Source: Vigna angularis (lineage: Eukaryota; Streptophyta; Magnoliopsida; Fabales; Fabaceae). From it: a DNA stretch of 64,000 nucleotides. Under the pieces are notes generated by a model. The model saw nothing but the letters and a program-made list of their open reading frames with translations. It was not told where the DNA came from and ran no database searches. Both the position numbers and the translations under genes were made by a program. Location: the NCBI RefSeq assembly GCF_016808095.1, contig NC_068978.1:24482806-24546805 (forward strand), read 5' to 3'. Each line of letters begins with the position of its first letter. The stretch's first letter is position 1. Positions 12,591 through 23,877 of this stretch are shown piece after piece.

Positions 12591-12865
12591 GTTTGTATAA
12601 GACCCGGAGAAAATATGAGTCTTAGAAATAAGACAATCTTGAGACTTATTTCATTTGGAACACCATAATGTTTTATTCTACATTTATTTAATGTGTGATC
12701 ATTTTTAATGCAATATTAACTAGTAACAACATTTGGGTTCCTATAAGTAGTTCCTTCTTCTACCAAAACTCTACGACTTCTTTTAGCTCTATTTTTATAT
12801 ATTCAGGAACATACCTATTTTTAACAACCTTTTTCTTTTCTATAAAGCTTTTACTACATTCTCCT

Positions 12866-13990
12866 CTAGTTGTTTCTTGTAATTTCTTCAAATTTATGCA
12901 AGATGTACATAACAAATTTTTCTTTTTCTAAATACGAAATTTTATTTTTCAAATTTTCATTTTCCTTAAGCATATTTTCAAATTTTGATTTTAACTCTTT
13001 AAAATCAATTTTTAATTTCTTAGGAGCAAGATCTAGTTTTTCTGATTCTAGCAATAATTTCTTATATGTATCATGAAATTCATCTTCATCAAAATCTATA
13101 TTATCAGAATTATTAGAATCGCTAGAGGTACTTACTTGGCTTCCAACTATATCGTCGTCCATTACATAAATTTTTTCTTGCTCATTAAAGTCGCTAATCC
13201 TTGATGCAGACCTTGATGAAGAGCTTGAGGAGGATCCTTGATTCTTCTTTTTGCGATCTTGGTATTTTCCTTTGTTCTTCATGAACTTTGTGTGCATTTT
13301 TATCAATTGGTCTGAATCTTCGCAATTAGAATCATCATCATCTTGGACGCTTTTCCTATTGACAACCTTAGATTTAAAGTCATTATTTCTTTGTATTCCT
13401 CGGTCCTCTTCTTTTTTCAACCTTTCAAGTTCAATCTCATGCCCTCTTATCTTACCAAAGAGAGCCGCTATAAACATGGTTGCAAGAATTTGTGACTTTG
13501 TGATGGTCGTGACTTTTGGCTGCCATGTCTTGTTCAAAGATTTTAAAATTTTAATATTTAACTCTTCAATGTCAAAATTCTTACCTAAATAGGATAGTTG
13601 ATTGACGATAAACGATTTTGCATATCGTGGATTGTTTCCTAGTATTTCATCTGTAACATCTCATATTCTCTAACTTGAGAGTTCTTTCAACTATGCTTAA
13701 CTTCATTTATTCCTTCATGAGTTACTCTTAAAATTTTCCAAATTTCCTGAGCGCTTTTACAAACAGAAATCCTGTAAAACTCATCAAGGGTTAAAGTAGA
13801 TAAAATAATATTTATGGCCCTAACATCATATTGAGCCATCCTTTTCTCATCAAAAGTCCATTGGGCATAGGGCTTAAGTTCCTACACGTTATTAACAGTA
13901 ATAATAGGAGCAAAAGGACCATTTTCAGTAGTATCCCGAATAGTAATATTGACAAACTCTAAATATATTTGCATTCTTATTTTCTAAAAG
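12866..13990 (-). pseudogene. Ty1/copia gag remnant, frameshifted
   Basis: The minus strand encodes a UBN2-type gag. The longest open part (13537-12866, 223 codons) begins near the TWQPKVTTI segment and continues through LFGKIRGHEIELERL into acidic, serine-rich and coiled-coil C-terminal parts. The N-terminal third (about 13990-13540) is readable only by switching frames: a DRPPFFVG-like start, then QYDVRA and an EIWKILRVTHEG-like block. Frameshifts and stops make it a pseudogene. No protease, integrase or reverse transcriptase follows before 12.6 kb, so the element is gutted. Confidence 0.7.
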
Positions 13991-14095
13991 ACATATTTTT
14001 TCCCAACAAAAAAAGGGGTCTATCAACTGAAGCACCATGTGCAAATGTTTAATATTGTCTAGACATTTTTGAAAAAAATGAATAACTATCAAAGT

Positions 14096-14340
14096 AAGCT
14101 CTGATACCAATTGTCAGAGAGGTGCATCGGAATGGTTGGCGTGTTTGAATAAAAAATAAGATAATGAGGTGAATTGATTTCTTGTGCTTTGAAAATAATT
14201 TTTCTTCTCTCTTTATAGAATTTACTTAACAAATAATATCAACAACAATAAAGATTGTAAGGAAAGAGAAATACGCACAAGGAATTTTATACTAGTTCAA
14301 ATCACAAGGATCATATGCCCAGTTGCTAATCCTAAACAGA
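14096..14340 (-). mobile_element. Copia primer-binding site and partial 5' LTR
   Basis: On the minus strand CAATTGGTATCAGAGC (14096-14112) is a tRNA-Met-type primer-binding site lying immediately upstream of the gag remnant. To its right TGTCAGAGAGG begins LTR sequence, with the shared landmark TTTTATACTAGTTC at 14288. The LTR is replaced by other repeat sequence near 14340. Confidence 0.6.
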
Positions 14341-16025
14341 GATTAATATACGAAATATTATATACATATAGGAAAAAAAATTATATACGAAAAATTTATA
14401 TATGTAAGATCCTTATGTAATGATGGCGTCTTTTGACGGGAGCTTTCCCAAGGATAAATCTGTATGTAATAGTCGTATATAAATGGATTTTCCATACAGA
14501 TATTACATACGGATGTTAAAAAAAATAATAAAAAAATTAAAAAATTTAACCCTAAGTGAAAACCTAAGTAGAGAACTAATTCGAAAGTTCTCGAGGCATT
14601 TTCAGCTTTCCCTCACAGGTCTTTCCCTCTTAGCTTTCCCTCTCAATTTTCCCTCTCATCTTTTCCCTCTCGATCATAAACCACAGTCATCGAGCCATTC
14701 TTCATTGCCTCTTCTCGTCGTTCTCATCTTCTCATCGAGCCGTTATTCTGGAGCATTTCCCCTCCATCATCTGGAACCCTAAGTGAAAACATAGTTCGGA
14801 CTCCTTGAAGCTTCCTCCACGAGTAAACACAACAGAATGTAAGAACAATGGTGAACAGCGAGATGACAACAGATTCGATGAAGGACCTTAGCAAGAGAAC
14901 TCGAAAGAGAAGGAATGCGTCTGGAAAACCCTAGGTTCGTGATAATACTCCAGGAGCAAGAAGGATTCGAAGCAGAGTGGAAAATAGGAAGATTGTTCGA
15001 TGAGAAATATGATTTAGGTCGTGTGTTCGGTGGAAAAGGAAGATTCAACGGCTGAATCGGTGAAACGGTGCCAAAATGAGGATGTAATCAATGGATTCTG
15101 TGGAGAACGATGTAACGAGGACGAATCAAGTCGCAAGATGTGATTCGGTGATGTGAATCACGAAGATGAAGGCTTTGTGAGAGTGATGAGGTTTATCTTT
15201 TCTAGTTCTACTCCATTCATTTCAATTCCATTTCTAATTTCATATATAAAATAGGAACACGCTCTTTTTCATTTCATTCTCAACTGCAATTTTCATTGCC
15301 CGCTGAAACCCTTCATTTTCCCCTAGTGACGGATCAGTTTCTGGGAATTCCTTGCCAATTAAGGTACACTGCTTTTACTTCTTGAGTGGTATTTGTTTCG
15401 CCATGACTAAGAGTCGTTTTCGCTACACATAATTTTTGCTTAGGGTAAGGATTTTCGTCCTTTTTCTCTGTAGTCATTTCGCATTACTTTATTTTTATGA
15501 GTTGAATGAGTTACGAGATAATGTAATTGTCTAATTTTTGTTTACGTGGAGTGTAGGATTGTTGTGTGCAAATATAAGGTTGTGAGATGGAGGATGGTGA
15601 GAAACCCATGGGTAATTCACATGGCATTTCTGATAAGGATGATGTTGTTTTATCTGTGTTTTAGAGAACATTTAGAAGTGTAAGATGAAAAGATGATATA
15701 CATTTTGAAGTGAGGGAGGTCGGTGTGGCGGTGGAAGAGATCATCTAGGGTTGTTGTTCTATTTTTAGTTCATCAATGGAGATGATAAACACACACAAGA
15801 AAATCAGAGTATATAAATAATTTATATGAAGGGCGTCCTGTTCAAAATGGAAGAAAACCAAGGGAGGTTTTTATTATATTTAAACCAAACATTGGTAATG
15901 GAGAAAAGAAGTCTTATGCTTTACTGTATCTTGGTGGTTCTATTTTCTCTCTGGATTTCTACTAGTGAATTATGTATGTGCTGAGGTCTCTTTCCACTGT
16001 TTGGTGTTTTTTTGTTGCTTCTCAG
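14340..16025. repeat. Transposon subterminal repeats and unrecognised, possibly captured sequence
   Basis: 14340-14530 contains clustered short motifs resembling TATACGAAA, ATGTAAGAT and ATTACATACGGAT in both orientations, as in CACTA or MULE subterminal regions. I see no complete terminus. 14540-15600 is less AT-rich and has several splice-donor-like sites but no recognisable protein. It leads into the API5 gene fragment, so it may be the front of a gene-capturing element. Confidence 0.35.
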
Positions 16026-16276
16026 GTTTGTGTACAAGCAATTAGAGAACTGCCTCTTTTCTATAAGGATACACCTGAGAATATAGGGATGATGGTTGAT
16101 ATACTAGTGCAAATTCTTGGCTTTGGTAAGTTGGGCACTTTGTAGGTTTTACGGTTGAGAACGTAGCCATGATTGACTATAGCATGTTTTCTCCTATTTC
16201 ATTCTTATAGAAGAATTTGTGGAGCATGATGTTGTGCATAAGGCTCTGATGTCATTGCTGAGGCAAGATGTCAAAG
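16026..16276 (+). pseudogene. API5: API5 (apoptosis inhibitor 5) gene fragment, two exons
   Basis: Two short exons with an intact intron between them. 16026-16125 encodes VCVQAIRELPLFYKDTPEN and following residues. After a GTAAGT...ATAG intron (16126-16210), 16211-16276 encodes EEFVEHDVVHKALMSLLRQD. These match the HEAT-like N-terminal part of plant API5 homologues, nuclear proteins implicated in suppressing cell death. API5 has hundreds more residues, none recognisable here, so it is a fragment. Retained intron and splice borders show a DNA-level copy, not a retrocopy. An alternative is remains of a once complete local gene, but the transposon-like left flank favours capture. Confidence 0.65.
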
Positions 16277-16435
16277 GTATCGTGATATATCTTTACCTTG
16301 TTAGGAAACATATTTGCATCCTTGCAACTAGAAAACACCACTTTCTAAAGCAGCCAATATAGAGAGAATGGGACTTGATTGATTGTCATTTCGATGAGCT
16401 CCACTGAGTTTCAAACACACTCTTAATAGTTTAAA

Positions 16436-16990
16436 TTTTGCTAAGGAACCCGAGTCTATAAATACCTATAATGGCTTAAAATAATCGATTATCACTTTTG
16501 GTAATCAATTATAACTGACCCCTAGCCTTTAAATAAAAGTCTCCATAACCTTGAGAAGGTTACCTAAACTATTATAGAGTACAATTGGTTATTAGGAAGC
16601 TCTAGTGTTTAAGTGATTGCTTGATCAAGTGTTGAAGATGGAAAATCTTGTCTTAGTGTGTCTAAGGTGAAAGCGGTTCTCTACCAAGTGTTTAAGAGAG
16701 GTGTTTTCTATTATATTTTTGTTCTTTACACATCTTGAATCATCAAATCATTTTTAGTGATAAGTTAATCACTTATTTTAAAGTGATTAACAACTAGACA
16801 TAGAATCTTTTTATTCCAACCAGTATAAAAGTCATTTGTGCGGTTTTCTTTATCTCTTCATCTTTTTACTTTAATTTGTCCGAAGAATATTTTAAAAAGG
16901 AAAACGAACATTTTAATAAAACCAATTCACCCCTCTCTTCTTGGCTTTGGGTCTAATCAGGCTTTTAAACATTTCATTGTTCAATACCAA
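16436..16990. repeat. Copia LTR debris
   Basis: Contains AATCGATTAT-type motifs (about 16484 and 16503) characteristic of the copia LTRs further right. No gene is recognised; the open frame at 16838-17083 runs across a junction of repeat pieces. Confidence 0.35.
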
Positions 16991-16995
16991 TTCCT

Positions 16996-17735
16996 ACAAT
17001 CCTCGCATAGGTATCCAATATCATGCATTGCTAAAGAACTTGATCGAATCACACTCTTCAAAGTACAACTGAATCAAATATAGTAAAGTCCAAATGTCTT
17101 AAATGAAATTCTGATGTATGATCTCCAATGAAGCTTGAATTCTCCAAGAATGATTCTTGAGAACCACTGTATTCAAAACTCAGAAACTTTGTTACAATAT
17201 GAAAATTAGAACGTTAATGAAACAGGTCTTAAATCAGGTTTATATAGAAAATTAAAATCTTGATGCAGTTTAATTGATAATATTATAAGCATAATCTATT
17301 ATGCTTTTCTTTCTATTTTGATAGATTATCGCATGTATATAATCGATTATTTGAACACTTATGCATATAACTGCTTCTTCTAACATCTTAACATATTAGG
17401 CTATTTGTATAATGGATTAGACCTTACTTTCTGGTTTAATCGAAAATCCAACTTATATAATCGATTATATTAACACTTAGCCACATTAGTCATCCATTTG
17501 CCTTTCTTAACACATTATGTAACTTATATAACGGATCCTGGCTTTCTCTCTATTTTAATCGGTTATGTAACTTATATAATCGATTAAATAGAGTGATTTA
17601 CCCCTATTTAACTTTCTAAGTGTTCTAGCTAAATCTAATGGATTATACCACTTATGTAATCAATTATTTATACCAGAAATTAGATTTCTAACCTATTTTA
17701 GGCTTGATTCACTCAGCATGAATGGATTCAAAACG
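16996..17735 (-). mobile_element. Copia LTR fragment, uninterrupted paralogue of 21855-23730
   Basis: Aligns by eye with 21855-23730 from CTATCCTCGCATAGG-like sequence through to the AATGGATTCAAA end, including four AATCGATTAT-type palindromes at matching places. It lacks the 1143-bp insertion present in the other copy: at 17399-17420 it reads straight through TAGGCTATTTGTATAATGG. It therefore supplies the empty site for the nested CACTA element. Orientation is inferred from the copia element to the right, for which it may be the 3' LTR. Confidence 0.6.
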
Positions 17736-18199
17736 AGTCTTACGAACAACTCTTTTGATTCTCTTAGGTTTTGAAGAGGAAGCCATGGGTGTTTACAGAC
17801 CAGGTGATTGAATGATAGAGGTAGAATAGAGTTGAGGAATGAAAGTGAATGACATATTAGAGAGCTTGAGGAGATTCAAGGTTTAGAGCAACAAAGAGAT
17901 GAAGGAACAATTTAACAGATTATGGTTTCAACCTAATTGATTAAGGGAAGAGGGAAACCTATATTTGAAATTGAAAGACCCTTTTCTGAAAGTATTTTAA
18001 CCGGTTAAATTTTTAATGTAATCGATTATCACAATAACAATACACAATTTCAGCAAAACAGAGAAGACAGCCTAATAAATTAGACTATTTATATAACTGA
18101 TTAAAACTCGCAGATTTGGTCATTTTGTATGTTTTCACTCTACCTATTTGTATCTAGTAACAAGCACACATCACACACAACATAATGTCGATGCAGAAT

Positions 18200-19497
18200 A
18201 AGAAAAATGAATAATGGTTTATACCAATACCAAGGTTTGATGTCCTCAAGGTGTTATGACCACTTGAATTATGAGGTATACTTCTGCATTGCACTTCACC
18301 TTGAGCATAGACACCTTCAATTCATCTTAGTTACCTGCAAAATAGTTGAAAAGCTTGGATGTAGGTACCTATATAAATTTGGGTCCTTTAATGCTAGGTG
18401 GTTGTGGTAATTGCTTAGGAATCCATTTAAATTTACCCTTAGGTAGACCAACATTTCTATAATAACAATCTTTTTATAGATGACCAATATTATTGTAGGA
18501 AAAGCATGCTATGGATAAGGGTTTGCTAATGTCAGTGAATTTTCTAGCATTCAATTTACTAGTTTTACTGGTATAGCCAATTCCTTGCTTGTTTAAAACA
18601 CTTCTTTGTGATCCTACTAAGGCTTCAAGGTTTGATCTACCTTAAGTGAACTTGGATAAGGTATTCATGAGGTACTTAATTCTTTCCAACTATGTTGGAA
18701 AATTTACACATTCTTGAACACTCACTTTGCTCTCTTTTGTGGTTTACCTAAGTGAATTTTTTAAACTTTCCAGTTACTTTGTAGATTTTCTATTCTATCT
18801 TCTAGGCTCCTCTTTTCACTTTTAAGCCTATTTATTGAGTACTTCATTTTCCTAGCCTCTTCATGTAATTCCTGAAAAGCATCAAGTAATTGATAGTACC
18901 TATCTTCTACGCTTTCATCTTCAAAGTTGCTCTCACTGCTTTATAAACATATTGAGTCATCCAACAAGCATAGATTGGTTTCTTCTTCAATGCTCTCATC
19001 TGAATCACTTGAGGAGGAGCTTGACGCACTATCTTCCCAAGCTATGTAGGCCTTTTTCTTCCTCTGATTTATGTTGTCATGACTATTCTTCTCTTCCATC
19101 TTTATTTCATTTTGGTCACTGGACATTACGGCTTAATGAGTCCAACCTTGCCATATTCATAACAAGTTGGTGCAGCAGCAGATTTCCCTTTTCTTCTATT
19201 TGACCTTGTGTTTCCTACAAAATCAAAGTTAGCCTTATTTTTTAATTTCAAGAATTTTGAGAATCTTTTTAACATAAAGTTCATTGCTTCAACATCTGAA
19301 TTTTCAGCTTCTGGATCATCTTCTGCATGATATCTCCTTGAGCTTGTTTTGCTTGTTTTTCTTACACCTGTTTTGAGAGCAATTGTGTGCTTTTTCTCTC
19401 CATCTTCCTCTTCTTTCAATCTTCTCAACTCAAGCTTATGTTCTCTTAGTTTTCCAAACAATGTAGTATGTTGGTAAGATCCCTTGATTCTGAAATG
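18200..19497 (-). pseudogene. Copia gag, C-terminal half with zinc knuckle (decayed)
   Basis: The minus strand continues the gag that is interrupted at 19498. In order: LFGKLREHKLELRRL (about 19460), a basic and serine-rich region, a CYEYGKVG zinc-knuckle-like stretch near 19150, an acidic serine-rich block (19126-18941), a coiled coil with many Glu, Arg and Lys (about 18900-18760), and a second degenerate knuckle with a GHL core near 18490. Stop codons occur throughout. No pol is identifiable to the left, so the element lost its enzymatic part. Confidence 0.6.
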
Positions 19498-20848
19498 ACA
19501 GTTGATAACGGTTGATTTTACGTGTATGTATATATTACGGTTGATAATGGCAGTATTTATATATTTTGGTGAATAAATTAACTCATTCACAACTTTTACC
19601 TTGTTTTGTTCTCAAGTTCAGTGTGTTTTCTAGTTTTCTTGGTTTTATTTAGTATATGCTTGTTTTTACCTCTAATCTCTTTGATTGAGTGTGTGAAATA
19701 AATGAATAGGAAGTCATTCTAGTGGAGGAAAACAAACAAGAACTCAAGGAAACATGTTTTGGGAAAATAAAAGATCAATTTGAAGCAAATACCCATGTTG
19801 GACGCCTTTGGAATTGCACAAGAACTTAAATTTTAGAATGCTGTCAAAATAGCCTAGGGTTGAGCGTCACTTTCCAGTGTTGATCGCCACACTTACAGAG
19901 AGCTCCTAGTGGTTTTGGCGATGAGCGCCACTTTCCACCGCTGGGCGACACATTTTCAGAGAGTTGCCATGAAGGCTGATGCTAAGCGCTAAGGTTCTAC
20001 CGTTGAGCGGTGGCGATGCTGACATGTCAAAATAGGTTATTAAAGCATGGTTCTCGTGAGTTTTGGGCATTCTTCTTCTCCTACACTTCATGCTTCACGT
20101 AGAGAGATTAGTATAAGCCCTTGGAGGCTATTTGGGGTGTTGTGAAGCTCTCTCACTCCTCCTTGGATCTTCAAGCTTCATCAATGGTAATTTTTCCCCT
20201 TTTGGGTTGAGGAAGAAGATGGGTCATGAATTGGAGATGGAACTGTGAAGGGGACGCACAAATGGAGCATGTAGTAGCTGCCAAGAACCTTGGGAAAGGT
20301 TGTCCATCTTCTCTTTGGTTCCAATTTCTTCCCTATCTCTTCAATTTTGTAGAACCCTAAGTTCTCCACCATGGACGGCTTTTCATGTTTGTTGAGATTA
20401 GTTGTAAAACATGGAATTCTTATGTATTTTGTGATGTTAATGATATATGTTTTTCCAATTCATGTTAGTATTCAATTGTTATGCTTAATGCTTGCTTTGG
20501 ATTGATCACCCATGCATGAATTTTGGTTCTTGATGTATTGAGAAATATGATTGAACCTAGAATTAAAATTGAATACCTATTGGATGAAATTAAGATGTTT
20601 GTGAATGCATGAGAATGAAATGGATGAATTCTAGTCTTGACAAATTGTAAATACACTATGTTAAATTTCTTGCACACCAACTATTTGATAAAATACCAAA
20701 AAGAGTTTCTTATGTTGTTTGATGTCTAATTGAGTTATAAAAGGAAGAGTTGTCATGTGTTTCATAAGTCCCTTGGGAGAGAACGATATTTATCACTTGA
20801 TACGCTGCGACCGGTGCACTTGTCATTGGTTTTGTAGCCAACAATAGT
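19498..20848. mobile_element. Solo LTR (1341 bp) with 5-bp target duplication, inserted in copia gag
   Basis: On the plus strand it starts TGATAACGG at 19503 and ends GCCAACA at 20843. It is flanked by ACAGT (19498-19502) and ATAGT (20844-20848), which differ at one base. Removing the LTR and one duplication restores the expected gag reading across the junction (a TTIISES-like stretch), which fixes the borders. It resembles the solo LTR at 30545-31850 in termini (TGATA...CAACA), in length and in a central block of GAGCGCCAC-like repeats (19850-20000). Its 5' end also recurs at 56087-56236. A Ty3/gypsy origin is inferred from LTR style; no internal sequence is present. Confidence 0.75.
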
Positions 20849-21411
20849 CACCTAGTGTTGCCAACTTCGGTTTAAGCTCTTTAGAATCTTGATATTCAGC
20901 TCGTCTTTATCGAAGGTCTTGCTAAGAGCAAGAAGGTGATATATAATGTGGGTGAATATTTTCTGCACATCATATATAGTCTCACCACTCTTCATCCTAA
21001 ACATTTCACATTCTCGGATTAAAGAGTTCTTCCTTGCTCTTTTCACTTCATCCGTTCTTTCATGTGTTACCTCCAAGACATCCCACATTTCTTTAGTCGT
21101 TTCACAAATCGAGATTTTGTAGAATTAATCAATTGTAAGTGCGGAGGAGATTATGTTCTTGGCTCTCACATCATAATGAGCTCTCTTGCTTTCTTCTGCT
21201 ATCAACTCAGAAAAAGCCTTTGGTTTGATCTTCCCATTTTCTATATTGGTTAGTTCATAGGGCCATTTATCACAACATCTCATACTCCTCTGTCTACTGA
21301 TTCCAAGAAGATCTTCATTCTGATTTTCCAAAATGGTTAATTCTCACCCACAAATAGTGGTGATCTATTTGTGGATGCACCTTCTCCAAAAGTTTGTGAT
21401 ATACTGGCCAT
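20849..21411 (-). pseudogene. Copia gag, N-terminal half
   Basis: Starts at an ATG whose complement is at 21409-21411, about 40 bases after the primer-binding site, with the MASISQTFGEGAS start typical of this legume copia gag family. It continues in shifting frames through YDVRAKNII (about 21150), a WDVLEVTHE block (21088) and ELNIKILKSLNRSWQ at about 20855. There the gag is cut by the solo LTR. In-frame stops and frameshifts show it is dead. Confidence 0.7.
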
Positions 21412-21450
21412 TTGGATCTTATTTAATCGATTTAAATTCGAGTACTCAGC

Positions 21451-21462
21451 TTTGATACCAAT
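21451..21462 (-). other. Copia primer-binding site
   Basis: On the minus strand ATTGGTATCAAAGC matches the tRNA-Met primer-binding consensus, one base off TGGTATCAGAGC. It lies between the gag start and the LTR end (TAACA complement at 21463), as expected for a minus-strand element. Confidence 0.75.
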
Positions 21463-23877
21463 TGTTAGAAATGAGAGGCCTTATATCTCAATCTAAGAGG
21501 GGGAGTGAAGTGCATTTATCGTTTTTTGAAATCTTTTTCAAATCTTGAAATCAATAATCATAGATAGATTAATCAACTAAGTAAAGAAGGAGAAGAGAAA
21601 GATCAAAATACAACAATTTATATTGGTTCGGCTATCACAAGCCTACATCTAGTCCTTCTTCAACAACCTTAGTTGAAGGGAAATCCACTAATAAAGATTT
21701 GAGTTTACAAGAAGACAATGAAACTCTCAATTGCACTTCTCACACCACTTAAATCAGAAATAACAAATACAAGAGAGGAATCTCTAATCTTAAACAACAA
21801 AGAGATTAATCACTCAATTTCTTACAAATCACAAGAGCAAACATTAGCTCTCAATCCTGGCTATCCTCGCACAGGTATCCAATATCACGGATTACTAAAA
21901 AACTTGATCGAATCACAGTCTCCAAAGTGTAGATGAATAAAAAATAGTGAAGTCCAAATGTCTTGAATGAAATCTTGATGTATGATCACCAATTAAGCTT
22001 GAATTCTCTAAGAACTATTCTTGAGATCCCCTGTATTCAAAACTAAGAAAATATGTTAATATATGAAAATTAGAACGTTAATGAAACATGTCTTAAGTCA
22101 AGTTTACATAAAAAATTCAAATCCTGACGCAATTTAATCGATTATATTATGAGCATAATCTATTATGTTTTTCTTTTTATTTTAACAGATTATTGCATGT
22201 GTATAATCGACTATTTCAACACTTATGTCTATAAGTTCTTCTTCTAACAGTCTTAACAACTTAAGCTTTTACTACCACAAAACAAGTTTTTTAAGTCCTA
22301 TTATTTTGAGCTTTTTAAGTATATTTTAGAATAAACTTAGATTCTGCATACTTAAATTTTAAGTTTGTTTGTGAACTAATAAACTTAAAATTGAAGTTTG
22401 TTGTTAACATCAGACTTAAATTTTAATAGATTTTTACATAAAAAAGCAACGAATTTAATTATTTTTTTAAAATTAATTTGATAATCATTCAAATATTTTT
22501 TCTTTTTTTTACATGGGAGGTAAGAGCTTCACTCATACGCGGCTTGAAAACAAGTTGCTGCTTGTTGTAGTGAACCTTCCATTTTTGAAATAAGTTCAAG
22601 CTTAAGCATTAATTTTGCATCTAGAATGATATAATGAGAATATAGTCTTAATATAAAATCTTGATGCTCGGCTAGATCAATAACTTCCAATGAAAACTTA
22701 CCTCAATGAGCATGTTTTGGACATAAAGAACACAACTTTGCAGCACACAATAATGAAGGAAAATAGGTATCTTGGAGATATTAAAAATAAAATACAATCT
22801 TTAACTTGAAGCAATGAAAAAAAGTTAAGGAAAATGCATATGATAAAAGGAATGAAAATGGAAATGGAGAAACATAACCTTTTATATGGAAGCAAAATAA
22901 ATCTTATTCTTCTCAACTATTCAGACTTGAAGACAAAAAGTGCTTTAGGAATGAAGCTTTTGGCATAGCCATGGTTGACGTCCAGGTGCGGTGTGGTGGG
23001 AGTGATGTTGTGGTACTTAAGCCTGGGATTTAGAACAAATAGAAGAAGGGAAATAATAAGACATGAGAAGGTTTTGGGAGAGATGGCTTGCGAATATGTG
23101 GGAGATAGGGTCTAGGAAGAGATAACCTGCTAATTGGGAATTTAAAATATTAATTTAAGTCCGTTGAAAAAAATAATAGATGTTAAAAAGTATTTATTTA
23201 AGTATGTTATTTAACCATTATTATTTAAGTATGTTATTTAACAATAAATTTAAATAGTGATTATTTAAAATTATAATGGGAGTAATAGACTTAAATAATC
23301 ATCTTTTATTTACAAAAGTGTCACGGCGCAGATTTTAGTTTTGTTTCTTTCTAAAAGACTTAAATTCAAAGGCTTAAATTTAAAGACTTAAAATGTTATT
23401 TTTGCACTAGTGTTTGTATAATGGATTAGAACTTTTTTTTTAATCGTTTATCCAACTTATATAATCGATTATATTAACACTTAGTCTCATTAGTTATCCA
23501 TTTGTCTTTCTTAACAGATTATGTTACTTATTAACATATTATGGCTTTCTCTTTGTTTTAATCGATTATGTAACTTATATAATCGATTATAATAGAGTGA
23601 TTTTCCCCTATTTAACTTTCTAAGCATTCTGGCTAAATCTAATGGATTATACCACTTATGTAATCGATTATTTATACCAGAAGCTAGATTTCTAATCTGT
23701 TTTAGGCTTGATCACTCAACATTAATGGATTCAAACATCTAGCACTAATATGCTAAAAATATAAACACTTGTTATGTCATTTTGTTGTGCAAGAATTGTT
23801 AAAAGCATTTCTAATCATTTAAACTTATTCATCATCAAAAAGCAAAATGTATAGAAGTTAGGCTCTCCCTATTAACA
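21463..23877 (-). mobile_element. 5' LTR of the minus-strand copia element, interrupted by a CACTA insertion
   Basis: Begins TGTTAGAAATG next to the primer-binding site and plausibly ends CTATTAACA at 23877, giving the TGTTA...TAACA inverted ends usual for LTRs. Without the nested element and one TTT duplication it would be about 1.27 kb. It contains the TATATTGGTTCGG landmark (21620) and several AATCGATTAT palindromes. The right border is less certain, because similar LTR-like sequence (TTTTATACAAGTTCGG at 23923) follows immediately. Confidence 0.55.
22270..23412. mobile_element. Non-autonomous CACTA element (1143 bp) with TTT target duplication
   Basis: Ends GCACTAGTG at 23412, so the reverse complement starts CACTAGTGCAAAAATAAC. 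The left end reads TACTACCACAAAACAAG, a CACTA terminus with a mutated first base. It is flanked by TTT at 22267-22269 and 23413-23415. Both ends carry subterminal repeats of the AAGACTTAAA or AACTTAAA type in opposite orientation. The related LTR copy at 16996-17735 has one TTT and no insertion at the same place, which confirms the borders. The interior encodes no transposase; a short GC-richer piece at about 22970-23120 is unrecognised. Confidence 0.85.
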
